Shown one piece after another: positions 1 to 11,019 of a stretch of DNA of 64,000 bases. The stretch comes from Geomicrobium sp. JCM 19039 (lineage in GTDB: Bacteria > Bacillota > Bacilli > Bacillales > Marinococcaceae): NCBI RefSeq assembly GCF_000698145.1, contig NZ_BAXB01000003.1, positions 62,001 through 126,000 of the forward strand, read 5' to 3'. Within the stretch, counting starts at the first letter, position 1, and every line of letters begins with the position of its first letter. Made by a program: the position numbers and the translations under genes. Below the pieces are notes generated by a model, which was not told the DNA's origin, searched no databases, and was given only the letters and a program-made list of their open reading frames with translations.

Positions 1-1175
1 ACTGTTGTACATCGCCGACTTCGCAAGGTTAAGCGCTTGTAGAATGGCTTGCAGAGGCCCTTGAAAATACAGGAAGATGCAAAAAGGCGCCATCAGCTTC
101 AAGTAAACAGCCGCTTGAGGAGCATGATACATAAGCGTAAGCACAGGAACCGCAAACACGTACAAAATAACAATGGAGATGCCCCCAGATAACAAGGCCA
201 CTTTTGTCGTTTGTTGAAGCCTTCTTTGAATGAGAGCGTAATCTTCTTTGCTATGGGCTTCGCTGATTGCAGGTACAAGCGATACAGAAAGTCCATACGT
301 AATAAAAGAAGGTAAAAATAACAACGGGATAACAAAACCGCTCAGTTCACCGTATTGACTTGTCGCTAAAATCGTAGCGACACCGGCTGCAGCAAGACTT
401 TGTGCAACGATGATAGCTCAAGGAATAGTGACACTGAGCCAACGAGACGGCTGCCGGTTGTTGGCAAAGCGATCGTCATTAAATCATGTAGCGTTTTTTT
501 ACCGCCAACTAAGGCTTGAGAGAAGTTTTTGCGGATTCTCATCGGTTTTTTTCTTTTGAACATGTAGATGACGTACAGTAGAGATGCAAGTTCACCGAGT
601 ACCGCCGAGATCATCGCACCGGCAGCGGCGAATTCAATTCCGTAAGGAAGCAGTGTGCTCGTACAAATGGCGACAAGCGCAATTCGTACTATCTGTTCAA
701 TCACCTGAGCGTAGGCGATCGGTTTCATATTTTGCATTCCTTGAAAATAGCCGCGTAAAACGGCAGAAAGTGCTACAATGGGAACAATTGGGATAATCGC
801 CAGCAATGGGTATAAAGCTCTCGTGTCGGTAAGTAACCACTCAGCAAGCACCGGCGCAAGAAAAATAATTAACGTCGTAAACAAGATGCTCAACGAGCCG
901 GTGACGACCATACTTACTGCTAGAATTCGCTTTTTACGGTCATGATCTCCTACAGCATCGGCTTCAGCAATGAGCTTTGAGATCGCAACGGGCAGACCAA
1001 GCTGTGTGAGTGTGATGACCAGTAAAAATGTTGGAATGGCCATCATGTACAAGCCCATTCCTTCAGCGCCCATAATTCTGGCGACGACAATTTTATTGAC
1101 AAAACCAAGCAAACGGGTAACAAGACCGGCCATAATCAGGATAAATGCTCCTGCAAAGAAGGTTTGTTTAGACAT
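1..1175 (-). CDS. spoVB: SpoVB, stage V sporulation flippase of the MATE/polysaccharide-exporter family (C-terminus off window, one frameshift)
   Basis: Multi-pass membrane protein needed for spore cortex formation; the family moves lipid-linked peptidoglycan precursors across the membrane. The first 250 or so residues match the SpoVB pattern (N-terminal KQTF, LGF, GAEGMGLYMM, LPVAISKLIAEA, VLRGYFQGMQNM, LPTTGSR). The ATG at 1175 follows a strong GGAGG. Near 416 the frame breaks; adding one base in a GG pair restores the expected continuation (IIVAQSLAAAGVATILA, QYGELSGF, LPSFITYG) down to position 1, so this is one gene with a likely sequencing error. It is transcribed away from the comN-like gene. 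Family assignment is firm; the C-terminal third is not visible. Confidence 0.93.
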
Positions 1176-1289
1176 TTACGCCTCCTTTTTGTCATCTAAT
1201 CGTAAGGTTGTCCTTCTCCATATGTATGCGCATTTTGGGCAGGCATGACAAGCTCGTGACGGAAAGGAAGAAATCGAGAGGTGAACGTA

Positions 1290-1598
1290 GTGAACCCCCA
1301 ACAATTTGAAGTGTGGAGAGATGATTTAGAACCGGTGTTAATATTGAAAGCCGATGAGTTTCACTTACTAGGGCAGAAAGAAGCGACGAAAGAAGACGTA
1401 TGGCAGCTAGGGCTAGAGAAGTTGCAAAAAGAAGAAGAGTTTGTCCCTTTCTATCAATTCGTGAATGTGTTTATGCGTTTGAATGTGACGGATTATATGA
1501 ACAAAGTCACAATTTCAGCGTATAAAGGTGAGGGGAAATGGTCGAAAGACACCGAAGATGAGCTAGAAGGCTTACTTCATGACGTTCTTCGGCATTGA
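1290..1598 (+). CDS. comN: ComN/YrzD-family post-transcriptional regulator
   Basis: Small soluble protein of about 100 residues, rich in Glu and Trp, with an N-terminal helix region and a VFMRLNVTDYMNK segment typical of the post-transcriptional regulator family. In B. subtilis ComN acts on comE mRNA. Its place between spoVB and secDF matches Bacillus synteny. GTG at 1281 is possible, but AGAGGTG lies at a better distance from the GTG at 1290, so that start is preferred. Function here is inferred from family and position. Confidence 0.75.
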   Translation: MNPQQFEVWRDDLEPVLILKADEFHLLGQKEATKEDVWQLGLEKLQKEEEFVPFYQFVNVFMRLNVTDYMNKVTISAYKGEGKWSKDTEDELEGLLHDVLRH

Positions 1599-1624
1599 CA
1601 GTAAAAAAGTAGGGTTCGTATAAT
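1595..1624 (+). promoter_or_regulatory. Sigma-A promoter for secDF
   Basis: TTGACA (1595-1600), an 18-bp spacer and TATAAT (1619-1624) lie just after the comN-like stop codon and about 110 bp upstream of secD. Both hexamers match consensus. Confidence 0.75.
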
Positions 1625-1733
1625 AGATATGTTGTGCAAAAGATGCTCGTAGAAGATGATCTTCAGTGAACTGTGTCTGAAGGGGCTGCGAGAGTGGATA
1701 GGTTTTTTGGTTTTTAATGAAGGAGGACATGTA

Positions 1734-3034
1734 ATGGGTAAGAAGTGGCTGAGAATCGGTACATTTTTCGCCATCGTCATCGCTATAGGTGTGCTGATTT
1801 TTCAGACAGCTGAAGACGTTGCATCAGATACGAATTTAGGACTTGACCTTCAAGGCGGGTTTGAAGTGTTGTATCAGTTGCAACCTGAAGATGGAGAAGA
1901 GTTGACAGACGATGATATACAGTCAACAGCAACGGCTCTGAACCAACGAGTAAACGTACTCGGTGTATCCGAACCGGCAATCTCTGTAGAAGGAGAAGAC
2001 AGAATTCGCGTGCAGCTGCCTGGCGTTGAGGACCAACAAGAAGCAAGGGCCACGCTCGGTACGGAAGCGGAGTTAACCTTTAGAGATGTGGACGATAACA
2101 TCTTATTAACGGGCGAGGATTTAAGTCAAGGCGGGGCACAAGCGACGTTTGATCCGGAGACGAACGCCCCGATTGTCGCTTTAACGCTTCAAGATCGTGA
2201 CAAGTTTGGTGACATTACTGCGGAATTATCGCAACAAACACCACCAGAAACTTACTCGTTATCTGGTTGGATTTTGAAGAAGGCATGTCATTTGCAGAAG
2301 AAGCGCAAAGCGAAGAACCAGCTTATCTTTCAGCACCGCAAGTTACTCAAATGCTTAGAGAGACAAATGTTACGATAACCGGTGACTTTTCTTTAGAAGA
2401 AACTGAGTTTCTAGCAGACATACTTAATGCGGGTGCCCTTCCTGTATCACTCGAGGAAGTGTACTCAAATGCTGTCGGTGCGTCTCTTGGTGAACAAGCA
2501 TTAGAGCAGACGTTAATCGCCGGCATGATCGGTGTCGCGTTAGTGTTTATTTATATGTTGGCGTATTACCGTTTCATGGGTGTCATTGCAACGATCACGC
2601 TTTCTGTATACATCTATTTGGTAATGATTTTCTTCAATGCCATCCAAGGTGTACTTACATTGCCGGGGATTGCAGCATTAATTCTCGGTGTCGGTATGGC
2701 GGTTGATGCGAATATTCTTACCTATGAACGAATAAAAGAAGAACTAAAAGACGGTAAATCAGTGAAATCAGCATACAAAGCGGGGAGTCGTCGTGCGCTA
2801 GGTACGATCATTGACGCCAATATTACGACCATTATCGCCGCTGCTGTCATGTTCTACTTCGGAACAAGTGCCGTTCAAGGGTTTGCTGTCATGTTGATTA
2901 CGAGTATCTTAACAAGCTTTATTACGGCTGTCTGGGGCTCGAGGGTTCTCCTTGGGTTATGGGTGAACAGCCGGACCTTAAACCGTAAATATTGGTTATT
3001 TGGTGTAAAGGGGCGTGACGTTCGTGGACTTTAA
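1734..3034 (+). CDS. secD: SecD, protein-export membrane protein (one frameshift)
   Basis: RND-family subunit that uses the proton or sodium gradient to help SecYEG complete secretion. The ATG at 1734 follows AAGGAGGA. Visible parts are an N-terminal TM segment, GLDLQGG (diagnostic of SecD), an acidic periplasmic-type ectodomain, and a C-terminal RND block with GALPVSLEE, ILGVGMAVDANILTYERIKEE and IDANITTIIAA. The frame breaks near 2260: upstream ends in PPETYSL and the other frame resumes at WLDFEEGMSF. Bacillus species usually encode a fused SecDF; here secD stops at 3034 and secF reads from an overlapping frame, so either the genes are separate or a second indel splits a fused gene near 3030. 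Confidence 0.93.
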
Positions 3035-3953
3035 TATGGCTAACAAGAACTGGGACCTGATTAAACACCGCAAAAAATATTTCGGTTTAACAATCATTAT
3101 GACGCTCATTGGAGCGATTTTACTCTCAACCGTTGGTCTCAACCTCGGAATAGACTTTGAAAGTGGAACGCGTGTCGATGTTGTTGCTGGAGAGCCGTTA
3201 ACAGAAGAAGAAGTAGCGGATCACTTTATCGCTGCCGGCGGTTTTGAACCTGATGATATTACACTTGCGGGTGACAACAATGAACAAGCATCTGCTCGAT
3301 TTATCGGAGCAATGCCTCAAGAAGATGTCGGGGAGATACAGGCGTATTTCACAAATGAATTTGGCGAAGAACCAAACGTAAGTACCGTTTCTCCACAAAT
3401 TGGGCGTGAGCTTGCGCAAAACGCGATTATCGCTACGTTACTCGCTGCCTTCGGAATTGTCATTTATGTGGCGTTTCGATTTGAATTCCTTTACGGTGTT
3501 GCAGCGGTTGCCGCTCTCTTGTATGATGCTGTATTCGTGCTTACCATCTTTAGCATCTTACAGCTTGAGGTGAACATCCCGTTCATTGCCGCAATCTTGA
3601 CGGTTGTCGGGTATTCGATAAATGATACGATCGTTACGTTTGACCGTATCCGCGAGAACATGAAGAAAGAAGATGAAATTCGAGACTTTAACCATCTTGC
3701 TAAAGTTGTGAATGATAGTTTGTTACAGACGCTCACTCGTTCCATTAACACTGTTCTAACCGTTCTATTTGCTGCGGGTGCAATTTGGTTGTTTGGTAGT
3801 GAAGCGATTACGTCATTCGCCTTTGCGATTGTCATTGGCCTTATTGCCGGAACGTATTCGTCATTGTTCTTTGCCGCACAATTGTGGTTAGTGATGAAGC
3901 ATCGTTCGTTAGAAAGAAAAAAGAATAAGCCGGTAGAAGCAGAAGAATACTAG
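3024..3953 (+). CDS. secF: SecF, protein-export membrane protein
   Basis: Second RND half of SecDF. NWDLIKHRKKYF precedes TM1, then LGIDFESGTRVDV (SecF signature), an ectodomain, and the TM block with VGYSINDTIVTFDRIRENM and TRSINTVLTVL. The start is uncertain: GTG at 3024 has AAAGGGG about ten bases upstream, GTG at 3015 is too close to it, and ATG at 3036 has no clear ribosome site. The overlap with secD may mean translational coupling, or a natural SecDF fusion broken by an indel. Confidence 0.93.
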   Translation: MDFNMANKNWDLIKHRKKYFGLTIIMTLIGAILLSTVGLNLGIDFESGTRVDVVAGEPLTEEEVADHFIAAGGFEPDDITLAGDNNEQASARFIGAMPQEDVGEIQAYFTNEFGEEPNVSTVSPQIGRELAQNAIIATLLAAFGIVIYVAFRFEFLYGVAAVAALLYDAVFVLTIFSILQLEVNIPFIAAILTVVGYSINDTIVTFDRIRENMKKEDEIRDFNHLAKVVNDSLLQTLTRSINTVLTVLFAAGAIWLFGSEAITSFAFAIVIGLIAGTYSSLFFAAQLWLVMKHRSLERKKNKPVEAEEY

Positions 3954-3957
3954 GACA

Positions 3958-3990
3958 ATACCCCTCCGAGAGCATTGGAGGGGTGTTTTT
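3958..3990 (+). terminator. Rho-independent terminator after secF
   Basis: ACCCCTCC, a 9-base loop, GGAGGGGT, then GTTTTT immediately downstream of the secF stop. Confidence 0.85.
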
Positions 3991-4025
3991 AACGTATCAA
4001 ATCTTTGAATAATGGAGCGATCGGT

Positions 4026-4958
4026 ATGCAAAATGGAAACAGTGAGCGTTTCAAGAAAATTAATTTCGCTGCTTGGCTCGGAATCGGGATTAATATCGTC
4101 CTCGCCGCTTTAAAATTTTTCGTCGGTTGGTTTGCGAATAGCCGGGCACTTATTGCTGATGCGCTTCACTCAGCTGCAGATGTCGTCACCTCGTTTGCTG
4201 TGCTGATTGGCGTACGTGCCGCCGAGCTCCCACCAGACGAAGATCACCCGTATGGCCACGGGAAAGCAGAATCGATTACAGCCATTATCGTTAGTGTGTT
4301 GCTGTTCGTGATCGGTTTAGATATTGCGATCAGTACGCTTGGAGACATCGGGTCTGAAAATCCTGTTCCAGGTATTGCTGCTCTGTATGTGATTATTTTT
4401 TCGATCATCGTAAAAGAAGCGTTGTTCCGTTATAAGCTTCATCTTGGGAAGAAATATAACAGTGAAGCCATCATTACGGATGCATGGCATCATCGCTCTG
4501 ATGCGTATTCTTCGATCGCGGCAATGGTAGGGGTCGGTGCATCCCTTTTAGGGGCGCAATTTGGTCTGTCATGGCTCATGTATGGAGATATGATTGCTGG
4601 TGTATTTGTAGCAGCTCTCGTTATGGTGATGGCGTATAAGCTCGGTAGAGATGCGATTCATAACTCTTTGGACCATGTATTGCATGAGGAAGATACCGTT
4701 GACATGATTGAGCGTGTAAACGGAGTGGAAGGTCTCATAAAAATTGATGAATTTCATGCAAGAGAGCATGGACATTATGTGATTGTTGATATTAAAATAG
4801 TAGTGAATCCTGACATCTCTGTTCGAGAAGGGCACGACATTGCCAAACGTGTAAAGAATACACTGATGGAGGAGGATCGGGTTCGGGACGTCCTTGTCCA
4901 CGTGAACCCATTAGATGTTGATGAACGAGAAACTAAACGCAGGAGTGATTTAACATGA
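4026..4958 (+). CDS. Cation diffusion facilitator family transporter
   Basis: Six-TM divalent cation/proton antiporter. Family marks are ALIADALHSAADVVTS in TM2 (the HxxxD metal site), HPYGHGKAE in the following loop, AWHHRSDAYSS in TM5 (second HxxxD site), and a C-terminal cytoplasmic ferredoxin-like domain. The ATG at 4026 has GGAG eight bases upstream. The metal (Zn, Mn or Fe) cannot be read from sequence. The gene overlaps the LapA-domain gene by four bases, so the two are probably co-transcribed. Confidence 0.9.
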   Translation: MQNGNSERFKKINFAAWLGIGINIVLAALKFFVGWFANSRALIADALHSAADVVTSFAVLIGVRAAELPPDEDHPYGHGKAESITAIIVSVLLFVIGLDIAISTLGDIGSENPVPGIAALYVIIFSIIVKEALFRYKLHLGKKYNSEAIITDAWHHRSDAYSSIAAMVGVGASLLGAQFGLSWLMYGDMIAGVFVAALVMVMAYKLGRDAIHNSLDHVLHEEDTVDMIERVNGVEGLIKIDEFHAREHGHYVIVDIKIVVNPDISVREGHDIAKRVKNTLMEEDRVRDVLVHVNPLDVDERETKRRSDLT

Positions 4959-5266
4959 AAGGCCAATGGACATTAATTCTCGGTTTAATCGCTGCACTTT
5001 TAATCTCAATATTTGCTGTGATAAACGTTGACTCGGTAACGGTAGACTTTATGTTTGCCACAACCCAAGTGCCACTTATTCTCATCATTTTAGGTTCTGT
5101 ATTAATGGGCGGGGTGATTGTCGGCGCTGTGGGAATGTTGAAAGTGTACAAATTGCAACAAGAGATTCGTCGTTTGAAGAAAAGCCAACAGGAAGGTCGC
5201 CAAGTGAGTGATCACCCAGATCCGAAAGATCAAACTTCAGAAATAGAGCATTCGGACACAGATTAA
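4955..5266 (+). CDS. LapA-domain (DUF1049) membrane protein, YrvD-like
   Basis: About 100 residues: two TM segments (roughly residues 5-25 and 42-65) separated by NVDSVTVDFMF, the hallmark of LapA-domain proteins, then a charged coiled tail (KLQQEIRRLKKSQQ). In B. subtilis yrvD sits at the same place upstream of recJ. Exact role unknown; related E. coli LapA takes part in lipopolysaccharide assembly, which cannot apply here. Confidence 0.8.
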   Translation: MKGQWTLILGLIAALLISIFAVINVDSVTVDFMFATTQVPLILIILGSVLMGGVIVGAVGMLKVYKLQQEIRRLKKSQQEGRQVSDHPDPKDQTSEIEHSDTD

Positions 5267-5270
5267 TCGA

Positions 5271-5299
5271 TTGCTGAGCATTCAGCTGTTCTGTATAAT
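5271..5299 (+). promoter_or_regulatory. Sigma-A promoter for recJ-apt
   Basis: TTGCTG (5271-5276), a 17-bp spacer and a perfect TATAAT (5294-5299), 32 bp upstream of the recJ ATG. Confidence 0.75.
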
Positions 5300-5330
5300 G
5301 TATACGGTCTAGGTGAGGAGTGAAGAACGA

Positions 5331-7655
5331 ATGTTACAAGCAAACACAAAATGGCAAATGAAAACACAGACGATGAAAGCAGATCAGTTGGCATCGGTGC
5401 TCGGCGTGTCCCCTTTGACTGCCCATCTCCTCATGAATCGCGGGTGTGAGACGAAAGAGAAAGCAGAAGCTTTTTTACATATGAACGAGGATCGTATGCA
5501 CGATCCTTTTCTTTTGCATGGCATGAAAGAAGCTGTTGACCGGATTCATAAAGCGGTGATCGACAAAGAGAAGATCATTGTCTTCGGGGATTATGATGTC
5601 GACGGGGTGTCAAGTACAGCACTCATGTGTGAAACACTACAAAAGCTTGGAGCGGTGTATGACTGGTACATCCCCAACCGGTTTACCGAAGGTTACGGAC
5701 CAAACGTGAACGCTTTTCAAGGTTTACGTGATGGAGGTGCGTCGCTTGTCATTACGGTGGACACAGGCATTGCGGCTGTAGAATCCGTAAGTTTTGCGAA
5801 TGAAATTGGCTTAGACGTCATTGTGACTGACCACCATGAAGTGGGTCCTGAGCTGCCAGATGCAAAAAGCATCATTAATCCGAAGAAGAAAAACTGCTCG
5901 TATCCTTACAAAGACCTCGCAGGGGTCGGCGTTGTGCTGAAACTATCGCACGCACTGTTAGGTGAAGTGCCTAAAGACGGATTTGATTTGGTTGCACTTG
6001 GCACGATCAGTGACCTTGTTCCGCTAGTGGATGAAAACCGTTATTTTGCGAAGCGGGGATTAAAGCAGTTGGGGCTACAAAAGCGTGCCGGGTTACGCTC
6101 ACTAGGAGAAGTGAGTGGACTAAACGGGCCTCCATTTTCTTCTCAAGATGTTGGGTTTGGCCTTGGTCCAAGGTTAAATGCGGCAGGGAGAATGGCCTCT
6201 GCTAAGCCGGCTTGTGAGTTGCTGATGGTTAAAGATACAGAGGAAGCGCTCGTTCTTGCTGAGCAAATTGATCATTTAAATCAAGATCGCCAAGAGACGG
6301 TAGAGCGGATTGCCGAAGAGGCACTTAAAAGCGTAGATCAAGAGACAGATGTGGATGCCGTTGTCGTATCTGGTGTTGGCTGGAACTCGGGTGTGACTGG
6401 CATTGTGGCCTCTCGCCTCGTTGAAAAGTTCAATCGACCGGCGATCGTCATTGCGCAAGATGAACATGGCGTCGGGAAAGGTTCGGCGCGTAGCATTCCA
6501 GGGTTTGATTTATACGATACACTTTCAGAAGTTCGTCACCTATTTACTCATTTTGGCGGACATCCGATGGCAGCAGGATTAACGATCGATACGACTCATA
6601 TTGACGAGCTCCGACGTCATATGAATAAGCGTGTGAACGAAACAATGACAGAAGAAGAGTTTATTCCGGTCACTCACATTGAATTGTCATTAACGGTTTC
6701 TGATGTAACGATTGACCTTATTCGAGAAGTTGAACAGTTAGCCCCTTTTGGAATGGGCAATCCCAAGCCGTGTGTACTGATTGAAGAGTCTAAGATCATT
6801 GATAAACGCTCGATCGGCGCAAAGAAGAATCACGTGAAGATGCAACTTGCGGATGACGATGCGCAGTTGGATTGCATCGGTTTTCGCAAAAGTTATATCG
6901 ATGATCAAGTGAGCATGAGCAGCAGCATATCTGTGATTGGTGAGTTGGAAACGAACGAATGGCGAGGAAAGATAAAGCCGCAACTGATTTTGAAAGATGC
7001 ACAAGTAAACGGCTATCAACTGTTTGATGTGCGAGGCAAATCACTCGCTTCATTACCCGCTGATGTTGCACGTGTTGTGTTTACCGAAGAGAAAAAACAA
7101 CAGCTGCAACGTTTAGACACTGAGAGTACGATTATCCGCGCAGATGAAGCAGATTCAACCATGCCTAGCACGTGTGCTCTCGTCGAACTACCAGACTCTC
7201 TTGAGGAAATCGAAGCATTGTTGACACAATCCTCAGCATCTGTAAAGAATGTGTATGTCGCTTTTCAAGAAGAAGCAGTATCTTACTTTATGACGGTACC
7301 TTCTCGAGAAGAATTTAAGTGGTACTTTGCCTTCATTAAGCAAAAGGGTCCGATCTCAAAAAATGAATTGACGCAGCTTGAAAAGTATAAAGGTTGGTCA
7401 GAGCCGATGATTAAATTCATGACAAACGTGTTTCGAGAGCTCGAATTTGTTACAATAGAGAATGGTTTGATTAATATTCATCATGCGCCATTGAAGAAAG
7501 ACTTGAAAGATGCACCGACCTATATGATGCATCAAACTCGCGTAGATGCAGAAAAGACGTTGTTACTTTCAAGTTCAGAGGAGTTAAAACGCTGGTTTGA
7601 CCAGCAACTGAAGCGGAAGTTACCTGAAAGAGAGGAATTACTCAGTGGATTATAA
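5331..7655 (+). CDS. recJ: RecJ, single-strand-specific 5'-3' exonuclease
   Basis: DHH-family nuclease for recombination and mismatch repair. Motif I is [11 protein letters not shown], motif III is TDHHEVG, followed by INPKK, and the DHHA1 domain contains [13 protein letters not shown] and [11 protein letters not shown]. An OB fold follows. The extra C-terminal domain of about 200 residues is typical of Firmicute RecJ (about 780 residues). The ATG at 5331 is chosen because GGTGAGGAG lies upstream. The end overlaps apt by 11 bases. Confidence 0.96.
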   Translation: MLQANTKWQMKTQTMKADQLASVLGVSPLTAHLLMNRGCETKEKAEAFLHMNEDRMHDPFLLHGMKEAVDRIHKAVIDKEKIIVFGDYDVDGVSSTALMCETLQKLGAVYDWYIPNRFTEGYGPNVNAFQGLRDGGASLVITVDTGIAAVESVSFANEIGLDVIVTDHHEVGPELPDAKSIINPKKKNCSYPYKDLAGVGVVLKLSHALLGEVPKDGFDLVALGTISDLVPLVDENRYFAKRGLKQLGLQKRAGLRSLGEVSGLNGPPFSSQDVGFGLGPRLNAAGRMASAKPACELLMVKDTEEALVLAEQIDHLNQDRQETVERIAEEALKSVDQETDVDAVVVSGVGWNSGVTGIVASRLVEKFNRPAIVIAQDEHGVGKGSARSIPGFDLYDTLSEVRHLFTHFGGHPMAAGLTIDTTHIDELRRHMNKRVNETMTEEEFIPVTHIELSLTVSDVTIDLIREVEQLAPFGMGNPKPCVLIEESKIIDKRSIGAKKNHVKMQLADDDAQLDCIGFRKSYIDDQVSMSSSISVIGELETNEWRGKIKPQLILKDAQVNGYQLFDVRGKSLASLPADVARVVFTEEKKQQLQRLDTESTIIRADEADSTMPSTCALVELPDSLEEIEALLTQSSASVKNVYVAFQEEAVSYFMTVPSREEFKWYFAFIKQKGPISKNELTQLEKYKGWSEPMIKFMTNVFRELEFVTIENGLINIHHAPLKKDLKDAPTYMMHQTRVDAEKTLLLSSSEELKRWFDQQLKRKLPEREELLSGL

Positions 7656-8160
7656 AGAACATATTACAATTATTGAGGACTACCCGACAGAAGGCATTCA
7701 ATTTAAAGACATTACCCCACTTTTACAAAACGGGCCAGCTTATCGAAGTGCAATTCTTGAAATGAGTGAGTATGTCAAAGAACGAAAAGCTGACATTATC
7801 GTCGGTCCTGAAGCACGGGGATTTGTCGTTGGTTGTCCAATTGCCTTTCAATTAGAAAAAAGCTTTGTTCCTGTGAGAAAAGCTGGCAAACTTCCACGTA
7901 AAGTTGTGCAAGCCGATTACGGTTTAGAATATGGCAATGACACATTAGCGATTCATGAAGACAGCATCAAGCCTGGGGACCGCGTTATTATTACCGATGA
8001 CCTGTTGGCGACAGGAGGCACCATTGAGGCAACGATTAAGCTCGTTGAAAAGCTCGGTGGCGAAGTGGTTGGCTGTGCATTTCTCATTGAACTCGCTTAC
8101 ATTGACAGTCGTTCAAAGATTAAAGATTATGATGTTTTTTCATTAATCTCTTACAAATAA
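7645..8160 (+). CDS. apt: Apt, adenine phosphoribosyltransferase
   Basis: Salvages adenine to AMP using PRPP. Seen: [14 protein letters not shown] near the start, [18 protein letters not shown], and the PRPP loop [13 protein letters not shown]. At 171 residues the length is standard. The GTG start at 7645 lies inside the recJ end, so translation is coupled. The recJ-apt-relA order is conserved in Bacillus. Confidence 0.97.
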   Translation: MDYKEHITIIEDYPTEGIQFKDITPLLQNGPAYRSAILEMSEYVKERKADIIVGPEARGFVVGCPIAFQLEKSFVPVRKAGKLPRKVVQADYGLEYGNDTLAIHEDSIKPGDRVIITDDLLATGGTIEATIKLVEKLGGEVVGCAFLIELAYIDSRSKIKDYDVFSLISYK

Positions 8161-8180
8161 TGTGATACTTTTTTGACATG

Positions 8181-8210
8181 GAGGTCCTTTCTTTTAGAGG
8201 ACCTTTTTAT
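8181..8210 (+). terminator. Rho-independent terminator after apt
   Basis: AGGTCC, an 11-base loop, GGACCT, then a T run, 21 bp after the apt stop. Confidence 0.85.
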
Positions 8211-8259
8211 TATTGACCCCATTTGTTGTCGAAGATTTAGGTTTTAACGAGCATGACAC

Positions 8260-8288
8260 TTTACATGCCATCATTTTTTATTGATAAT
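8260..8288 (+). promoter_or_regulatory. Candidate sigma-A promoter for relA
   Basis: TTTACA (8260-8265), a 17-bp spacer and GATAAT (8283-8288), downstream of the apt terminator and 42 bp before the relA start. One mismatch in each hexamer. Confidence 0.5.
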
Positions 8289-8329
8289 AGATTAAATAGA
8301 GAACCGAGAGATTGATGAAAGGTGATTCC

Positions 8330-10502
8330 ATGACGATTGAGCAGTTACTAGAGCGGGCAGCGAAGTATATGTCAGATGAGCACGTACAATTTATTACGAG
8401 AGCTTATCAATATGCAGAACGAGAACACGAAGGACAGTTTCGAAAATCAGGAGAACCGTATATTCACCATCCCGTACAGGTCGCAGGGATTCTTGTTGAC
8501 CTTCAGCTTGAACCTGCGACAATCGCCGGTGCATTTTTACACGATGTTGTCGAAGATACAGAGACGAGCTTAGAGCAATTGAATGAACATTTCGGCGAAG
8601 AGGTAACGATGCTCGTCGACGGTGTCACAAAGCTAAAGAAGATCAAATACAAATCCAAACGTGAACAGCAAGCTGAGAACCACCGTAAAATGGTCGTGGC
8701 CATGGCACGGGATATACGGGTTATCCTCATTAAGCTCGCCGATCGTCTGCATAACATGCGGACGTTGAAGCATTTGCCTGCAGAGAAGCAAAGACGCATT
8801 TCAAACGAAACTTTAGAAATTTTTGCTCCTCTTGCTCATCGTCTAGGGATTTCAACGATTAAGTGGGAACTTGAAGATATCGCGCTTCGGTATTTAGATC
8901 CACAGCAATACTATCGGATTGTCAATCTCATGAAGCAAAAGCGTGCGCAACGTGAGCAATACATTGATGAAGTGATGACCGATATTCGTGACAATGTGAA
9001 AGAATTGAATGTAGAGGCGGACATTTCCGGACGACCAAAACATATTTATAGCATCTATCGTAAGAGACAATCCAAAAGAAACAGTTCAATGAGATTTATG
9101 ATTTGTTAGCTGTACGGATCATCGTCAAAAGCATTAAAGATTGTTATGCGGTATTAGGGGTTATTCATACACAATGGAAACCGATGCCAGGTCGGTTTAA
9201 AGACTATATTGCAATGCCAAAGGCGAACATGTATCAGTCACTTCATACGACGGTTATCGGCCCGAAAGGTGAGCCGTTAGAAGTGCAAATCCGATCAGAA
9301 GAGATGCACCGTATCGCTGAATACGGTGTGGCAGCGCACTGGGCGTATAAAGAGGGTGCTGCAAGTACCGAGCAGTCGCTGGACAAGCTCGGCTGGTTTC
9401 GAGAGATTCTCGAATGGCAAAACGATGCCACGAATGCAGAAGAATTTATGGAATCGCTCAAAATTGACCTATTTTCCGATATGGTGTTTGTTTTCTCACC
9501 AAAAGGCGATGTGATTGAATTACCGCGAGGTTCGGTGCCTATTGACTTTGCATACCGGATTCATACAGAAATTGGAAATCGTACAATCGGAGCGAAAGTA
9601 AACAGCAAGATGGTTCCCCTTGATTATGAATTAAAGACTGGAGACATTATTGAAATTCTCACGTCCAAGCACTCTTATGGTCCGTCGCAAGACTGGCAAA
9701 AAATCACTCAAAGCTCCCATGCAAAAAATAAAATTAAGCAGTTTTTCAAAAAAGAACGACGAGATGAGAACGTTCAAAAAGGACGGGAAGCGATTGAACG
9801 TGAATTAAAATCCCAAGAATTTAGTCCAAAAGAAATTCTCATCGGAGATAATTTGCAAAAAGCTGCGGACAAGTTTAGCTTTGCAGGCGAAGAAGATATG
9901 TTTGCCGCGGTCGGTTATAACGGCATTAGCGCTAAACAAGTCGTTACACGCCTCACAGATAAGAAACGTCAAGAAAATGAACAACAAGAGAAGAAGACCG
10001 TCACTGAGGCAGTTAAAGAGATTAGTACGCCAGTTCGTACGCGTAAATCAGGCGCAGGTGTGAGTGTAAAAGGGTAGATAATTTACTCATTCGACTGTCG
10101 AAGTGTTGCAATCCAGTTCCAGGTGATGAGATTTTAGGATTTATTACGAAAGGTCGAGGTGTCTCCATTCACCGTTCAGATTGCCCTAATGTCGTCGGCT
10201 TAGAAGAAGACAATAGCCGGCTCGTTCCGGTTGAATGGGACCGAGATGAAGAAAAGAAGAAAAGCTATAATGTGGATATTGAAGTGACAGGTTATGATCG
10301 TAGAGGTCTCCTTAATGAAGTGTTACATGTTGTAGCGGAATCAAGAACGAATATTCATGCGGTAAATGGGCGATCTGATAAAAATAAAATGGCGGTCATT
10401 GATATGACGATCGCGATCACGAACCTTGATCATCTTTACAAAGTCGTCGACAAGATCAAAAAGCTACCAGATATCTATTCCGTACGTCGTGTGATGCATT
10501 AG
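8330..10502 (+). CDS. relA: RelA/SpoT-type bifunctional (p)ppGpp synthetase-hydrolase (two frameshifts)
   Basis: Makes and degrades the stringent-response alarmone. Domains in order are an HD hydrolase ([30 protein letters not shown]), a synthetase ([12 protein letters not shown] ... [12 protein letters not shown] ... YQSLHTTV), TGS ([26 protein letters not shown]), a zinc-finger/CC region ([23 protein letters not shown]) and a C-terminal ACT domain ([13 protein letters not shown]). Frame breaks: near 9065 a missing base after AAGA restores [13 protein letters not shown], and near 10073 one G lost from GGGG creates a false stop. ATG 8330 has AAAGGTG upstream. Both breaks look like sequencing errors. 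Confidence 0.95.
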
Positions 10503-10520
10503 GCAAAGGAGTTTTGCAAG

Positions 10521-10970
10521 ATGAGAGTACTTTTGCAACGAAGCAAACAAGCGAGCGTAACAGTGGACGAAAAGAGAATTGCCGAGATCGACTATGGGTA
10601 TGTTCTTCTCGTTGGCATCACTCATGAAGATACCGAAAAAGACGTAGAATGGTTGGCGGACAAGTGCGCCCATCTTCGTTTGTTTGAAGATGGGGATGGA
10701 AAAATGAATGACTCCATTTTAGACCGAGAAGGTAGCATTTTGTCGGTATCGCAGTTCACGCTTTACGCAGACGCAAAGAAAGGTCGGAGACCAAGTTTTA
10801 CTGGGGCAGCGAACCCGACTGAGGCAGATCGTTTATATGAATTATTTAATGAAAAGCTCCGTTCCTATGGGCTAGATGTACAAACCGGTAAGTTCGGGGC
10901 GATGATGGATGTCGCTCTCGTAAATGATGGTCCAGTTACGTTAATGCTAGAATCGCCAGAAAAAAAGTAA
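10521..10970 (+). CDS. dtd: Dtd, D-aminoacyl-tRNA deacylase
   Basis: Removes D-amino acids from mischarged tRNA. Typical features are the N-terminal [15 protein letters not shown], the catalytic SVSQFTLYA block, [10 protein letters not shown], and the cross-subunit Gly-cisPro motif in NDGPVTL. Length 149 is standard. It follows relA by 18 bp as in other Bacillaceae. Confidence 0.97.
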   Translation: MRVLLQRSKQASVTVDEKRIAEIDYGYVLLVGITHEDTEKDVEWLADKCAHLRLFEDGDGKMNDSILDREGSILSVSQFTLYADAKKGRRPSFTGAANPTEADRLYELFNEKLRSYGLDVQTGKFGAMMDVALVNDGPVTLMLESPEKK

Positions 10971-10979
10971 CACATACAG

Positions 10980-11008
10980 TTGACAACGTGCAAAGAGATA
11001 TTTATGAT
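10980..11008 (+). promoter_or_regulatory. Sigma-A promoter of the hisS-aspS T-box transcript
   Basis: TTGACA (10980-10985), a 17-bp spacer and TATGAT (11003-11008), about 20 bp upstream of the leader RNA. Confidence 0.75.
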
Positions 11009-11019
11009 ATAAAACATAA

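Noticed and set aside
9060..10080. Programmed frameshifting in relA
   Set aside because: No slippery heptamer with a downstream structure at either break; one-base edits restore the standard protein, and similar breaks occur in many unrelated genes.
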